Below are positions 34,005 to 42,119 of a stretch of 64,000 nucleotides of DNA, piece by piece; position 1 is the stretch's first letter, and each line of letters starts with the position of its first letter. The DNA is from Paenibacillus oenotherae. GTDB lineage: Bacteria; Bacillota; Bacilli; Paenibacillales; Paenibacillaceae. The stretch covers positions 124,001 through 188,000 of the forward strand of contig NZ_JAHZIJ010000004.1 of assembly GCF_019443105.1 (NCBI RefSeq), given 5' to 3'. The position numbers were made by a program, and so were the translations under genes. A model generated the notes under the pieces. It was not told the origin of the DNA, searched no databases, and saw only the letters and a program-made list of their open reading frames with translations.

Positions 34005-35699
34005 GTGAACAATTTGAGTAGGGGTAGAACAATACTCATCTTTATTGGAATTATTTTAGGGTATTTTATCGCACTGCTGGATACAACGATTGTAAATATT
34101 GCATTGCCGAAAACGGCTGAATATTTTAATCGTGATGTGAGTGATATTAGTTGGATCGTGAATGGATACAATATAGCATTTGCAGTATTGATGTTAACGG
34201 CTTCGCGCATAGCGGATCAATTTGGTCGCAAAAAACTTTTTCTCATCGGACTAATTTTGTTTACGTTAACTTCTTTTTTGTGCGGAATGGCTTCAACACT
34301 TGATTTACTCATATTGTTTCGTGTGTTGCAAGGCTTAAGTGCGGCCATTATTGTACCTGTCACCATTCCGCTTGCCATTCAGCTTTTTCCGAAAGAAAAA
34401 CATGGCGCTGTTCTAGGGATCTGGGGAGCAATAGCAGGCGTGGCTAGTGCAAGTGGGCCAGCACTAGGAGGAATTTTGACCGAGTACTTCAATTGGCAGT
34501 CTGTATATTTCGTAAATCTTCCAATTGCTATCGTTTCGTTTATCGTTTCTTACTTATTAATAAAAGAGTCTTACGACAAAACCGCTAGCAAAAACATGGA
34601 TATTGCAGGAATGTTAACGATTTCAGCCGCCATTTTTTGCTTCACATTAGGATTAATAGTGACATCGGATTATGGTTGGAGTTCCTTCTACGTCTTATCG
34701 TTATTCGCAGGATCATTATTGTCACTTCTATTGTTTATCGTTGTTGAAAGAAGATCAAAAGATCCGATGCTCCCCTTGTCATTGATGCGTATTTCAACCT
34801 TTAACGCTTCTTCCGCTGGACTATTTTTTACTTCGATTGGAACGGCTGCTGGAAGTTTTTTAATCGCCTTTTACTTAACGAGTTTACGTGATATGTCTGT
34901 GCTTGAAGCGGGAATGACGATCATTGCAAGCTCTTTGACTGCAACGGTATTTTCGGTAGTTTCCGGACCGATGTCTGAAAAAATAGGCGGCCGCTTTTTG
35001 GCAAGTATCGGTTTGACCATTATCACTGTATCGGTTTATTTATTTGGCAGCCTGGATGCGGATTCGTCTCGCTTTGACGTGATGTGGCGACTTTCTCTGT
35101 TAGGTGCAGGGCTTGGTATATCGGTTGTGCCGCTTTTTGGTTCAGCTGTTAACAACATTCCTGCCGACAAGCTCGGGATTGTTTCAGGAGTTAGCAATGT
35201 GGCTCGTACACTCGGGATGGTAGTCGGTGTCGCTTTATTAGCTACGATGCTGAGCAGTAATATGAAGAACGAACTTTCAACGGCTCGTGACAAAGTTATA
35301 CAAACGGTTCAAGCTTCCACACTTGATACGTCTATGAAAGACGGAATGATTACAAGTATCCAATCAATGAACAATGAATCGCTACAAGAAGGAAACGCCC
35401 AGCAAAAGATGACATTAGAGAAAGTGTTGGAACAGGTCGATCAACGTGAAAAGGAAGCATTACTTCAAGCACCAAGTCAAATGCAGGAAACTAAAGCAGC
35501 TTTTGATCATAATCGAGAACAGATTAAACAGTTGTGGCCAAGTATCCATGCTGAAATACGATCGTATATGGCAAAGGGATTTAGCTCAACTTTTCATTTT
35601 GTTAGCTTCTTACTTATTCCAGGCATTATCATCGCTCTCTTCTCGGATCGACGAAGGCCAAAGGTCAAAGGTGAAACCAAGGCTGTCCTTTCACATTAA
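34005..35699 (+). CDS. MFS drug-efflux transporter, DHA2/EmrB-QacA type
   Basis: A 564-residue proton-driven exporter with about 14 membrane helices. It shows the DHA family motifs LDTTIVNIALP in helix 1, ADQFGRKKLF (motif A) and the GPALGG-like motif C in GVASASGPALGG. Between the last two helices lies an unusual ~115-residue soluble, Gln/Glu-rich, probably coiled stretch (from SSNMKNELSTARDKVIQ to IHAEIRSYMAKG). It follows the TetR gene and shares its AT-rich base use. Substrates are not predictable. Confidence 0.94.
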   Translation: MNNLSRGRTILIFIGIILGYFIALLDTTIVNIALPKTAEYFNRDVSDISWIVNGYNIAFAVLMLTASRIADQFGRKKLFLIGLILFTLTSFLCGMASTLDLLILFRVLQGLSAAIIVPVTIPLAIQLFPKEKHGAVLGIWGAIAGVASASGPALGGILTEYFNWQSVYFVNLPIAIVSFIVSYLLIKESYDKTASKNMDIAGMLTISAAIFCFTLGLIVTSDYGWSSFYVLSLFAGSLLSLLLFIVVERRSKDPMLPLSLMRISTFNASSAGLFFTSIGTAAGSFLIAFYLTSLRDMSVLEAGMTIIASSLTATVFSVVSGPMSEKIGGRFLASIGLTIITVSVYLFGSLDADSSRFDVMWRLSLLGAGLGISVVPLFGSAVNNIPADKLGIVSGVSNVARTLGMVVGVALLATMLSSNMKNELSTARDKVIQTVQASTLDTSMKDGMITSIQSMNNESLQEGNAQQKMTLEKVLEQVDQREKEALLQAPSQMQETKAAFDHNREQIKQLWPSIHAEIRSYMAKGFSSTFHFVSFLLIPGIIIALFSDRRRPKVKGETKAVLSH

Positions 35700-35778
35700 A
35701 TTAGGGCTGAAAGTCGTTAAAAGTTTATTCAAAGCTCGCGTTCACCGACGCGCAAATGAATGGGAGGAGAGTAAACAG

Positions 35779-36810
35779 ATGGATGATTGGAATCGATCCA
35801 GGCGAGCCAAGAACGGCAAATTCCAGAACGAAATCCCAGTGATCGTGAAATTTAGTGCAGGAGACATTGTATCCATGCTTCGCGAATTCCTATCCGCTAA
35901 GACTCAGAGAAGGCCGAAGCAGCCGCTTCCTATCGTCCCCCTTCAGCGTGGCACGCTAAGCGACAGAAAAGACAAGATCTTTTGGTTCGGACATTCGGCG
36001 TCCTTGCTGCAGATTGGAGGCAAAACGATCCTGCTTGATCCGATGTTTGGCAAGAACCCGTCGCCGCTTCCTTTCTCCCGCAATCGCAGATTCAGCGTCA
36101 AGCTGCCAATTACAATAGAGGAACTTCCTCCGATCGATATCGTTGTTCTGTCTCACGATCACTACGATCATCTGGATTCTTCCTCTATCCGCAAGCTTAT
36201 TCAAAAAACGGGCACTTTCCTCGTTCCGCTCGGAGTCGGTAAGCGAATCTGGAAAAGAGGAGCGTCGCCCGATACCGTCATCGAGCTCGACTGGGGAGAA
36301 GAACGGATCATTCAGGGCATTCGCTTCACTTGCACGCCGGCGAGACATTTCTCGGGAAGAGGGCTGTTCGATCAGGATACCACCCTATGGTGCTCGTGGG
36401 TAATCAAGACAGAGAAGAGAAGTCTCTTCTACAGTGGGGACGGGGGTTACGGTCCTCACTTTAAGCGAATAGGTCGTAAGCACGGACCGTTCGAACTGGC
36501 CTTTATGGAATGCGGGCAATATATGGAATGCGGGCGATATGACAAGCGGTGGAGCGGCGTGCATATGCTTCCGGAGGAGACGGTACAAGCTCATCGTGAC
36601 ATCCAGGGAGGCGTTCTGCTGCCCGTACACTGGGGTGGGTTCGCTTTGGCGCTGCATGATTGGAACGACCCTGTAAGAAGGTTATCGGCCGCAGCCGAAG
36701 AGCAGAGCATCCCATACCATATACCTAGAATCGGCGAAGCGGTCTATCTGGATCAGATTCCGCTCTCTCCACAGCGGGATGTTTGGTGGAAGGATATGGG
36801 AATGAAATAG
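35779..36810 (+). CDS. MBL-fold metallo-hydrolase (UlaG/NAPE-PLD-like)
   Basis: A 343-residue enzyme of the metallo-beta-lactamase fold. The metal motif HDHYDH (in VLSHDHYDHLDSS) is intact, with later ligands in TPARHFSGRG, FYSGDGGYG and LPVHWGGF. This spacing suits the UlaG/NAPE-PLD branch. The opening KFQNEIPVIVKFSAGDIVSMLREFL is typical, but relatives usually carry an N-terminal membrane helix, which is absent here. The frame is open for 111 more codons upstream, overlapping the MFS gene. I start at 35779, where a GGAGGAGAG lies about 8-11 bases ahead. Loss of the N-terminus through insertion of the efflux genes is possible. Confidence 0.85.
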   Translation: MDDWNRSRRAKNGKFQNEIPVIVKFSAGDIVSMLREFLSAKTQRRPKQPLPIVPLQRGTLSDRKDKIFWFGHSASLLQIGGKTILLDPMFGKNPSPLPFSRNRRFSVKLPITIEELPPIDIVVLSHDHYDHLDSSSIRKLIQKTGTFLVPLGVGKRIWKRGASPDTVIELDWGEERIIQGIRFTCTPARHFSGRGLFDQDTTLWCSWVIKTEKRSLFYSGDGGYGPHFKRIGRKHGPFELAFMECGQYMECGRYDKRWSGVHMLPEETVQAHRDIQGGVLLPVHWGGFALALHDWNDPVRRLSAAAEEQSIPYHIPRIGEAVYLDQIPLSPQRDVWWKDMGMK

Positions 36811-36875
36811 AATAAGGATTCCATTTGCGGCCGATGCTCCCGAACAACAACTCCCTCCAACTCAGAACCGACATT

Positions 36876-37529
36876 CTAAAGAGTCATCGCATTCCCATAT
36901 CTCTCTAGAAACGCCTGCTTTTCCTTATAATCCGGCATCATACTGCCCACACGCCTCCAGAATGACCGGTCATGATTCATATGAAGCAGATGGCAGAGCT
37001 CATGAATAATTACATAATCGATCACTTCAATCGGTGCCATGGCCAGGCGATAATTGAAGGTTAATTTTTTATCCGAGCTGCAGCTGCCCCACTTGGTTAT
37101 CGATTCTACGATCTCAATGGTTTTGGGCTTTACCTTCAGCTGCATTTGATAGAGCTGTATTCGTTCTCCTACAATCTTCTTGCAGCTTGAGAAATAGAAC
37201 TTCTTGAGATTTCTTCTAAGCTCCTCTTCATTCAATCCGTTCGTCTCTATTAATTCATGAAGGAGATGCTCTTGCCCGAGATGAAGAAACTTTCCATTCT
37301 CATGATACTCTCTTATTCCGGAGGTTTTCCGAGCCTCCGCCATGCGCTGGGAGTTGTCCAGTATCCATCTCCCATGCTGCTCCACTACGGCTTTAATCGT
37401 CTCTTCGCTTGTAGCATTAGGAACTTGAACGGTTATGAGCCCCGAAGGGTCAATTCCGATCGAGATTTTCTTCCTGCTGCCATATTGAACATGGACATCG
37501 ATGATGTTATTTTCAAACTCAAATTTCAT
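36876..37529 (-). CDS. YgjP-like zinc metallopeptidase
   Basis: A 217-residue protein of the YgjP/SprT-like (DUF45) family. The zinc motif is HELCHLLHMNHDRSFW: HExxH plus the downstream His of the third ligand. TKWGSCSSDKKLTFNYRLAMAPIEVIDYVIIHELCH is diagnostic. It is cytoplasmic, with unknown substrate. Its ATG lies in an ATGA overlap with the stop of the GNAT gene (37526-37529), so the pair is translationally coupled. Confidence 0.93.
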   Translation of the reverse strand: MKFEFENNIIDVHVQYGSRKKISIGIDPSGLITVQVPNATSEETIKAVVEQHGRWILDNSQRMAEARKTSGIREYHENGKFLHLGQEHLLHELIETNGLNEEELRRNLKKFYFSSCKKIVGERIQLYQMQLKVKPKTIEIVESITKWGSCSSDKKLTFNYRLAMAPIEVIDYVIIHELCHLLHMNHDRSFWRRVGSMMPDYKEKQAFLERYGNAMTL

Positions 37530-38002
37530 GGATAGGACATCCAAATCGTATCTCCCACGACCTCAAAGCCCTGCTTGTACCAAAAGTTCCGTGATTTATC
37601 CAATGTGTATACGTACATTTTTTTATTCGGATATTTCGCTTTAAGCCAGTTTATAAAGTAAGCGGCATAGCCCTTCCCTTCATGCTCTTTCAAGACATCC
37701 AATACTTCAATAAATACAAAATCCGTTTCGTTCTTAATTGCAATATAAAAGTCCTTTTCCAGATACTTCTCATCCGCGTGAAAATAATCCTTCTCCGCCT
37801 TATGAATTAACGGTTTCCCATTATCGTACTCCCAGACCACGCCATACCCGACCATTGCGCCTTCAGCTTCAATGATATAGATCTCTTCTGGTATGTCCGA
37901 TTTGTCCTTCTTGCTCAATTCCGCTGCATGATAAGCAGATTGTATTTCGCCTAACTGAGTCTGTATATCCTGATCAAATGGTTTTGCAATAATTGTTGGC
38001 AT
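37526..38002 (-). CDS. GNAT-family N-acetyltransferase
   Basis: A 158-residue acetyltransferase. Motif A is weak but readable as DVLKEHEGKGYAAYFINWLK (the Q/RxxGxG/A acetyl-CoA loop), followed by KKMYVYTLDKSRNFWYKQGFEVVGDTIWMSY, the usual last strands. The substrate is unknown. It is coupled with the YgjP-like peptidase downstream. Confidence 0.9.
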   Translation of the reverse strand: MPTIIAKPFDQDIQTQLGEIQSAYHAAELSKKDKSDIPEEIYIIEAEGAMVGYGVVWEYDNGKPLIHKAEKDYFHADEKYLEKDFYIAIKNETDFVFIEVLDVLKEHEGKGYAAYFINWLKAKYPNKKMYVYTLDKSRNFWYKQGFEVVGDTIWMSYP

Positions 38003-38068
38003 TTTTTGTCTCCCTTTTCGAATGGCCGCTTAAATCAATCTGTTAAGAATTCGAAGGCTGCAATAAAT

Positions 38069-39085
38069 CTAATGGAGCTCTCGCAATTCTTGGGCATATC
38101 TATAACTAATCGGTTGTTTGTCTACTGTTTCTAACCATCCCATTTCATTATGTGCATATTCACTAATTTTCCGGGAACCATAATCTCTAAAATGTGCTTC
38201 AATTTCCCGCATTGTCTCTAATTCATCATCAGAGAAAATGGTTGAATCAAACGGCTCAGAAGCTTTAATCAGCATCATAGTCCAACCTTCGTCATTCGTG
38301 CGTTCATCAACTTCAATCACATTCATATGTTGTAAATGAGCTAAAGCGATCTCGTGATTTTTGGGGACCGGACCGTATGGATATTTAACATAAGTTGCAC
38401 CTGTTATTGATACCGTTTGTCGTTTGAAATACAAAAAATCACTATACCACATCAATTTCATAAGCTTTGTTTTCAACACACCATTTGTTGTAAAATATAA
38501 AATCATATGAATGAACTTTTCTAAGGAAAAATCACTATAGCCAGCCAAATCCGTTATTTCATGAGGTTTATAAATAGATTCAATAATTTGTTCATCTGTT
38601 TGAAATGATTGTTCAGCGATTGTCCAAGCATCAAGTGATGCTTCCGCCATTTTTAATTCCCTACTAGATAGTGAACCTTTATTTCTGCTGAAAAATTCCA
38701 ATATAATATGTGGATGTTGCTGCAGCCGCTTATAAAGCTCTAAATGGGTCGCTTGCGGCAAACTCCCAGATTCATATCTAGTTACACTCGCAGGCCCAAT
38801 ATTCAACAACTTAGCAAAGGGCCTAACCCCCAATTTATATTGCTGCCTCACGTTCTGAATCTCTAGTGATGTCATACCATACTTTTCGGTATAAATTCGC
38901 GCTACATTAGCCATTGTCTCGGTTTCCAACTCTTCCACATCAATCAATGAACCACAATTGTTACAAAAAGCTATCCTTCGTTCAAGCTCAATATCCTGCC
39001 CCCTAAATCTAAATACCTGAAGTTCTTTTTTCACGGTATAAGTATGCTCTGCATGACAAGATTCACAATAGTTCATTGTTGTCAT
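38069..39085 (-). CDS. MqsA-like zinc-ribbon/HTH antitoxin fused to Panacea domain
   Basis: A 338-residue protein with three parts. A zinc ribbon (Cys7, Cys10, Cys41, Cys44) and a helix-turn-helix (about 74-125, VRPFAKLLNIGPASVTRYESGSLP) resemble MqsA. A Panacea/SocA-like domain (about 190-300, LEKFIHMILYFTTNGVLKTKLMKLMWYSDFLYFKRQ) follows. Panacea domains serve as antitoxins for many unrelated toxins (PanAT systems). The gene follows an MqsR-like toxin gene by 81 bases, so this is probably its antitoxin and repressor. A palindrome at 39541-39558 could be the operator. Confidence 0.88.
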   Translation of the reverse strand: MTTMNYCESCHAEHTYTVKKELQVFRFRGQDIELERRIAFCNNCGSLIDVEELETETMANVARIYTEKYGMTSLEIQNVRQQYKLGVRPFAKLLNIGPASVTRYESGSLPQATHLELYKRLQQHPHIILEFFSRNKGSLSSRELKMAEASLDAWTIAEQSFQTDEQIIESIYKPHEITDLAGYSDFSLEKFIHMILYFTTNGVLKTKLMKLMWYSDFLYFKRQTVSITGATYVKYPYGPVPKNHEIALAHLQHMNVIEVDERTNDEGWTMMLIKASEPFDSTIFSDDELETMREIEAHFRDYGSRKISEYAHNEMGWLETVDKQPISYRYAQELRELH

Positions 39086-39166
39086 TACTATCCCCTCCTA
39101 CTATAGGTCGGAATTTATATAAAATTGAGGACGAGGCTTCCGAGAAACCCCGTCTTCCTATGTATT

Positions 39167-39490
39167 TTAATTTTGTGTATATCCTTCAGGATGAAACGAG
39201 ATGCACATACACAGGTTTTGATCTATGGTTAACTTTATGTATGCGATTTGCCCATTAAGCTCTTTCCTAAAGAACCAGACCAACTCTTCGGATCCTCTAC
39301 GATCCAACTCAGGCGGCTTATATTGATCACTAGGCTTCAACTTCATGATCTCCCGCCACGCTCCCTTTCTGTCTTCGATACCTAAATCAAAAAGTGCTTG
39401 GACGGTGTCATAATCGTTCCGCTTGGAAAAATAAGTGCGTCCGCTAGAAATGAGTGCTTTCGCTTGCCGTAAAAATTCCGCCGTCGTCAT
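39167..39490 (-). CDS. MqsR-like toxin of a type II toxin-antitoxin pair
   Basis: A 107-residue protein. It has a YFSKRNDYDTVQALFDLGIEDRKGAWREIMKLKPSDQY start and a C-terminal IAYIKLTIDQNLCMCISFHPEGY, as in MqsR/GinB mRNA interferases. The family cleaves mRNA at GC-containing sites; activity here is inference. It is the first gene of the pair, with its own promoter at 39517-39545, and the MqsA-Panacea gene follows. In Escherichia coli mqsR also precedes mqsA. Confidence 0.82.
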   Translation of the reverse strand: MTTAEFLRQAKALISSGRTYFSKRNDYDTVQALFDLGIEDRKGAWREIMKLKPSDQYKPPELDRRGSEELVWFFRKELNGQIAYIKLTIDQNLCMCISFHPEGYTQN

Positions 39491-39516
39491 CTATATGGTT
39501 CACCCCCTACAAATAA

Positions 39517-39545
39517 ATTATACTATCCTCGTCATTGAAGTGCAA
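39517..39545 (-). promoter_or_regulatory. Promoter of the MqsR/Panacea pair
   Basis: Read leftward: TTGCAC (39545-39540), 17 bases, TATAAT (39522-39517). The start codon of the toxin lies 27 bases beyond the -10. Confidence 0.7.
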
Positions 39546-39558
39546 TCAATTGATTACA
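39541..39558. promoter_or_regulatory. Palindromic operator candidate of the MqsR/Panacea pair
   Basis: TGCAATCAATTGATTACA has a perfect 12-bp core AATCAATTGATT (39544-39555) and near-perfect outer TG...CA. It covers the -35 hexamer, the expected place for autorepression by the helix-turn-helix antitoxin. Confidence 0.65.
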
Positions 39559-39673
39559 TTTTAACGACGCGGATAGTGCCTAAGCGACTCAATCCTCTTT
39601 CAATCTGTAGGATTCATCTCACATACAGCATGCATCAACTCGAACTTCTTGTTCATCCTTACGTCCAACCATA

Positions 39674-39703
39674 AAAAAAGCCAACCAGCCACTGGTTGAC
39701 CTC
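39674..39703 (-). terminator. Terminator downstream of AraC remnant/HxlR
   Basis: On the reverse strand CAACCAG-TGG-CTGGTTG is followed by GCTTTTTTT. It ends leftward transcripts past the stop at 39775. The rest of 39560-39774 shows no gene. Confidence 0.85.
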
Positions 39704-39774
39704 ATAATACAAAGGAAACTCGGATACGACCTCGGCCGACACTTCCGAATACGACGGCTTCTGACCGCTGTTGA

Positions 39775-39990
39775 TCAAGAACGATTTGATGGATTAGGCT
39801 GAACCTCTTCATAATGCTCATGCACAAATTTATAAAACAACGATTTCACCTGTAGATGGTCCAGCCCCTTCTCTTGCTGCCACAGTCGATCCATCCTGCG
39901 CAAGCTGTCATACAAGGAAAACGGCTCCGTAGGCACCACATGGTACGATGTTTGAAACGGACGCACTTCATCTGCCAACTGCTGAAGCTT
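39775..39990 (-). pseudogene. Remnant of an AraC-type regulator (N-terminal cupin part)
   Basis: An in-frame stretch LADEVRPFQTSYHVVPTEPF...SLRRMDRLWQQEKGLDHLQVKSLFYKFVHEHYEEV resembles the linker between the cupin sensor and the helix-turn-helix of AraC regulators of the kind at 3351-4988. There is no start with a ribosome site (only TTG near 39978), a stop lies just upstream, and the DNA-binding half is missing. It is best read as a gene fragment; family placement is moderate. Confidence 0.45.
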
Positions 39991-39999
39991 ATGTCAAAC

Positions 40000-40359
40000 T
40001 TAAGTGTGACTTGTTCCCTCCAGCAAGACGATATCTTCTCCTTGTTGCTGCCTCATCTTAATATTTTCTTTCCCCCAAGAACACATAACATCAACGATAT
40101 TGTTGGCTGTAACTCCATATTCCGTGAGGGTATATTCGACTTTGGGCGGCATCTGCTGGTAGACATATCTTCTTACGAGTCCATCCCTCTCAAGCTCGCG
40201 AAGCTGCTGGATGAGAACCTTTTGTGAAATGCCCTGAATATTGCGCTTCAATTCGCTTGTTCTCTTGGCACCGGACATCAATACGCATATGATCAGCGAT
40301 TTCCACTTGCCGCCGATGATTTCAAGTGTTGCCTCTATGCCCAGATGATATTGTTTCAT
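40000..40359 (-). CDS. HxlR-family transcriptional regulator
   Basis: A 119-residue winged helix-turn-helix protein: IEATLEIIGGKWKSLIICVLMSGAKRTSELKRNIQGISQKVLIQQLRELERDGLVRRYVYQQMPPKVEYTLTEYG is diagnostic. Such regulators sense electrophiles, often through a Cys near the N-terminus; here the only Cys in that area is in LIICVL. It is divergent from the NAD(P)H oxidoreductase at 40584, the usual arrangement for a quinone/aldehyde stress pair. The 224-base gap between them must carry both promoters; no clear operator was found. Confidence 0.93.
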   Translation of the reverse strand: MKQYHLGIEATLEIIGGKWKSLIICVLMSGAKRTSELKRNIQGISQKVLIQQLRELERDGLVRRYVYQQMPPKVEYTLTEYGVTANNIVDVMCSWGKENIKMRQQQGEDIVLLEGTSHT

Positions 40360-40583
40360 CGACTAACACCTCGTCTATGCCATTCTTATAAAGTCGGCTA
40401 AAATTTTATTGTTTCATAACTTTTATTTCGAGTCCAGTACGCACTTTGAGGTAACCATCTTACTTTATTGTGTGTATTTTCTTTTTTTCAAACCTGCCAG
40501 ATAATGATGGTATTCAATAAAAATGAGTCGAGGCACTTTGAAGATACATTCTTGAATAGGGGCCTGAGAAGGGAATTTTCATC

Positions 40584-41117
40584 ATGAAAACACTCGTAAT
40601 TGTGGCACATCCGAACCTTGAGGTTTCAAGAGTCAACCAGCGATGGAAAGAAGAATTACTGCAATATCCGAACGATATTACAATTCATGAGATTTACAAA
40701 GAGTATCCTGACTGGAGCATTGATGTTCCCCGAGAGCAGAATCGATTAGAAGCGTATAACCATGTTATTTTGCAATTCCCGCTGTATTGGTACAGCTATC
40801 CGCCTCTATTGAAAAAGTGGTTTGACGATGTTTTTGCCTACGGATGGGCTTATGGATCAAAGGGTGACAAGCTTAAAGGGAAAATGCTAGGTCTGGCCAT
40901 GTCCATCGGCGATAAAAAAGAAAATTATTCGCCAGAGGGCTCTGTTTCTTTTACTGTGGATGAAGTGATTACACCCTTCAAAGCCAGTATAGGCCATGTA
41001 GGCGCAGTGGCATTGCCCTATTTTGCTGTCTTCGGCGCTTCATTTCAAGCTAGCGATGAGGAAATCAATCACAGTGCAAACGAATATATCAACTATATTT
41101 TTAAGTATCAACAGTAA
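40584..41117 (+). CDS. NAD(P)H-dependent oxidoreductase, flavodoxin fold
   Basis: A 177-residue enzyme of the KefF/YwrO/MdaB type: TLVIVAHPNLEVSRVNQRW, then DVPREQNRLEAYNHVILQFPLYWYSYPPLLKKWFDDVFAYGWAYG, which binds FMN. It probably reduces quinones or other electrophiles with NAD(P)H. Regulation by the divergent HxlR gene is inferred. The start at 40584 has an AAGGGA upstream. Confidence 0.93.
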   Translation: MKTLVIVAHPNLEVSRVNQRWKEELLQYPNDITIHEIYKEYPDWSIDVPREQNRLEAYNHVILQFPLYWYSYPPLLKKWFDDVFAYGWAYGSKGDKLKGKMLGLAMSIGDKKENYSPEGSVSFTVDEVITPFKASIGHVGAVALPYFAVFGASFQASDEEINHSANEYINYIFKYQQ

Positions 41118-41255
41118 TCGGGTTCTTCCGTGCCAGATGCGTAAGATCATTGACAAAGTGAGCTCGCCTTCGAATCGGCGTTCGATTTTGGGTTCAATGT
41201 TGGCAACTTACTTCTTCATACGGTTTCCCTCCATTCCGTTGTCTGAAAAAAGGCA

Positions 41256-41283
41256 TGAAAAAAGACCGCTCAAGTGAACGGTC
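41256..41283 (-). terminator. Terminator of the PemK-type toxin-antitoxin pair
   Basis: On the reverse strand GACCGTTCACTTGAGCGGTC forms a stem-loop followed by TTTTTT. It lies 31 bases past the toxin stop at 41315. Confidence 0.85.
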
Positions 41284-41314
41284 CGCATGTTTTCCAGAAG
41301 TCTCGTTGATCCGA

Positions 41315-41653
41315 CTAATCAGTTAGCAATTCATTTATCTTTTCCTTAACCTGGCTTACAATCGTTTGATTGACTCGGCCGAATTTTTTGACCACGATTT
41401 GCTTGGACAACGTATAAATCTTATCTGCCCTTATACCTGAATCAACCTTCAATTGCCCTTGTTCCAAATCGTTGGTGGTTAAATGGATGAGATATGTGCG
41501 ATCCGATAAGTTGGAAGTAATGCCCGCTACCAGGATATCCTGTTGAGACCCGTTATACGCGGAATTGGATAAAACAAGTACCGGGCGTTGCTTAGTGGAT
41601 GACAGATCGCTGAACGGGAAAGGAATAAGTAAAATATCGCCTTGCTCATACAT
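41315..41653 (-). CDS. PemK/MazF-type toxin
   Basis: A 112-residue endoribonuclease-type toxin: MYEQGDILLIPFPFSDLSSTKQRPVLVLSNSAYN is the standard opening with the catalytic Arg, and LSDRTYLIHLTTNDLEQGQLKVDSGIRADKIYTLSKQIV follows. I start at 41653 (GAGG about 10 bases upstream), which overlaps the end of the antitoxin gene by eight bases; longer in-frame starts exist up to 41737. It should cleave RNA when not bound by the upstream antitoxin. Confidence 0.9.
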   Translation of the reverse strand: MYEQGDILLIPFPFSDLSSTKQRPVLVLSNSAYNGSQQDILVAGITSNLSDRTYLIHLTTNDLEQGQLKVDSGIRADKIYTLSKQIVVKKFGRVNQTIVSQVKEKINELLTD

Positions 41654-41843
41654 GATTCCAAACCTCGTCATCAATTGGGTTGTTCCAGAATTCGGTGCTC
41701 GAAGCACTTGCTTTTTCAAGATCACGGAAGGATTCACGTTCCCGCTTCATCTTTAAATAACCTATAAAATCAAGTACTTCAGCCGCATCCTGTTCAGGTA
41801 TCGTATCAATTAACTTTTTTATCTCTTCTTTGTTCGCGCTCAA
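41646..41843 (-). CDS. Antitoxin of the PemK-type pair (DUF2281-like)
   Basis: A short acidic protein of 65 residues: SANKEEIKKLIDTIPEQDAAEVLDFIGYLKMKRERESFRDLE, then a tail STEFWNNPIDDEVWNHV likely to wrap the toxin. I start at TTG 41843 because AAAGGCGG lies just upstream and an extended -10 (TGGTATAAT, complement of 41883-41891) lies before that. The frame is open to 41960, so an ATG at 41879 (MYKVYKERRSIV) is an alternative but would place the start inside the promoter. It precedes and overlaps the toxin gene, as is usual. Confidence 0.75.
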   Translation of the reverse strand: MSANKEEIKKLIDTIPEQDAAEVLDFIGYLKMKRERESFRDLEKASASSTEFWNNPIDDEVWNHV

Positions 41844-41882
41844 AACAATCGACCGCCTTTCCTTGTAAACCTTATACATACT

Positions 41883-41891
41883 ATTATACCA
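41883..41891 (-). promoter_or_regulatory. Extended -10 promoter of the PemK-type pair
   Basis: Read leftward: TGG-TATAAT, an extended -10 without a recognisable -35. It lies about 40 bases before the chosen TTG start. Confidence 0.5.
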
Positions 41892-42032
41892 TGACTGGTG
41901 GCGTTCAGACATATGCGACGATATCGTCTTCGATAAAAATAGGTTGCTATCGCCGCGCACGTTGCCTCGTGTCGAGCCATTCCATGACTTCTTTAAAAGG
42001 AGGTTCTCCTGGCCCGGCCTCCTCGCAGCCCT

Positions 42033-42060
42033 AAAAAAAAGAACTGTCGCAATGACAGTC
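42033..42060 (-). terminator. Terminator of the galactoside operon (module R3)
   Basis: On the reverse strand GACTGTC-ATTG-CGACAGTTC is followed by TTTTTTTT. It lies past the GH42 stop at 42120. The hairpin and 50 bases before it recur at 60941-61020. Confidence 0.9.
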
Positions 42061-42119
42061 CTAAGAATAAGCTTTCCATATTAGTCCGGATTCCGTAATT
42101 ACTAAGTCCCCGTCTCCCT

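Noticed and set aside
35446-35778. Upstream extension of the MBL-fold gene by 111 codons
   Set aside because: It overlaps the 3' end of the MFS gene in another frame; the likely start with a ribosome site is 35779.
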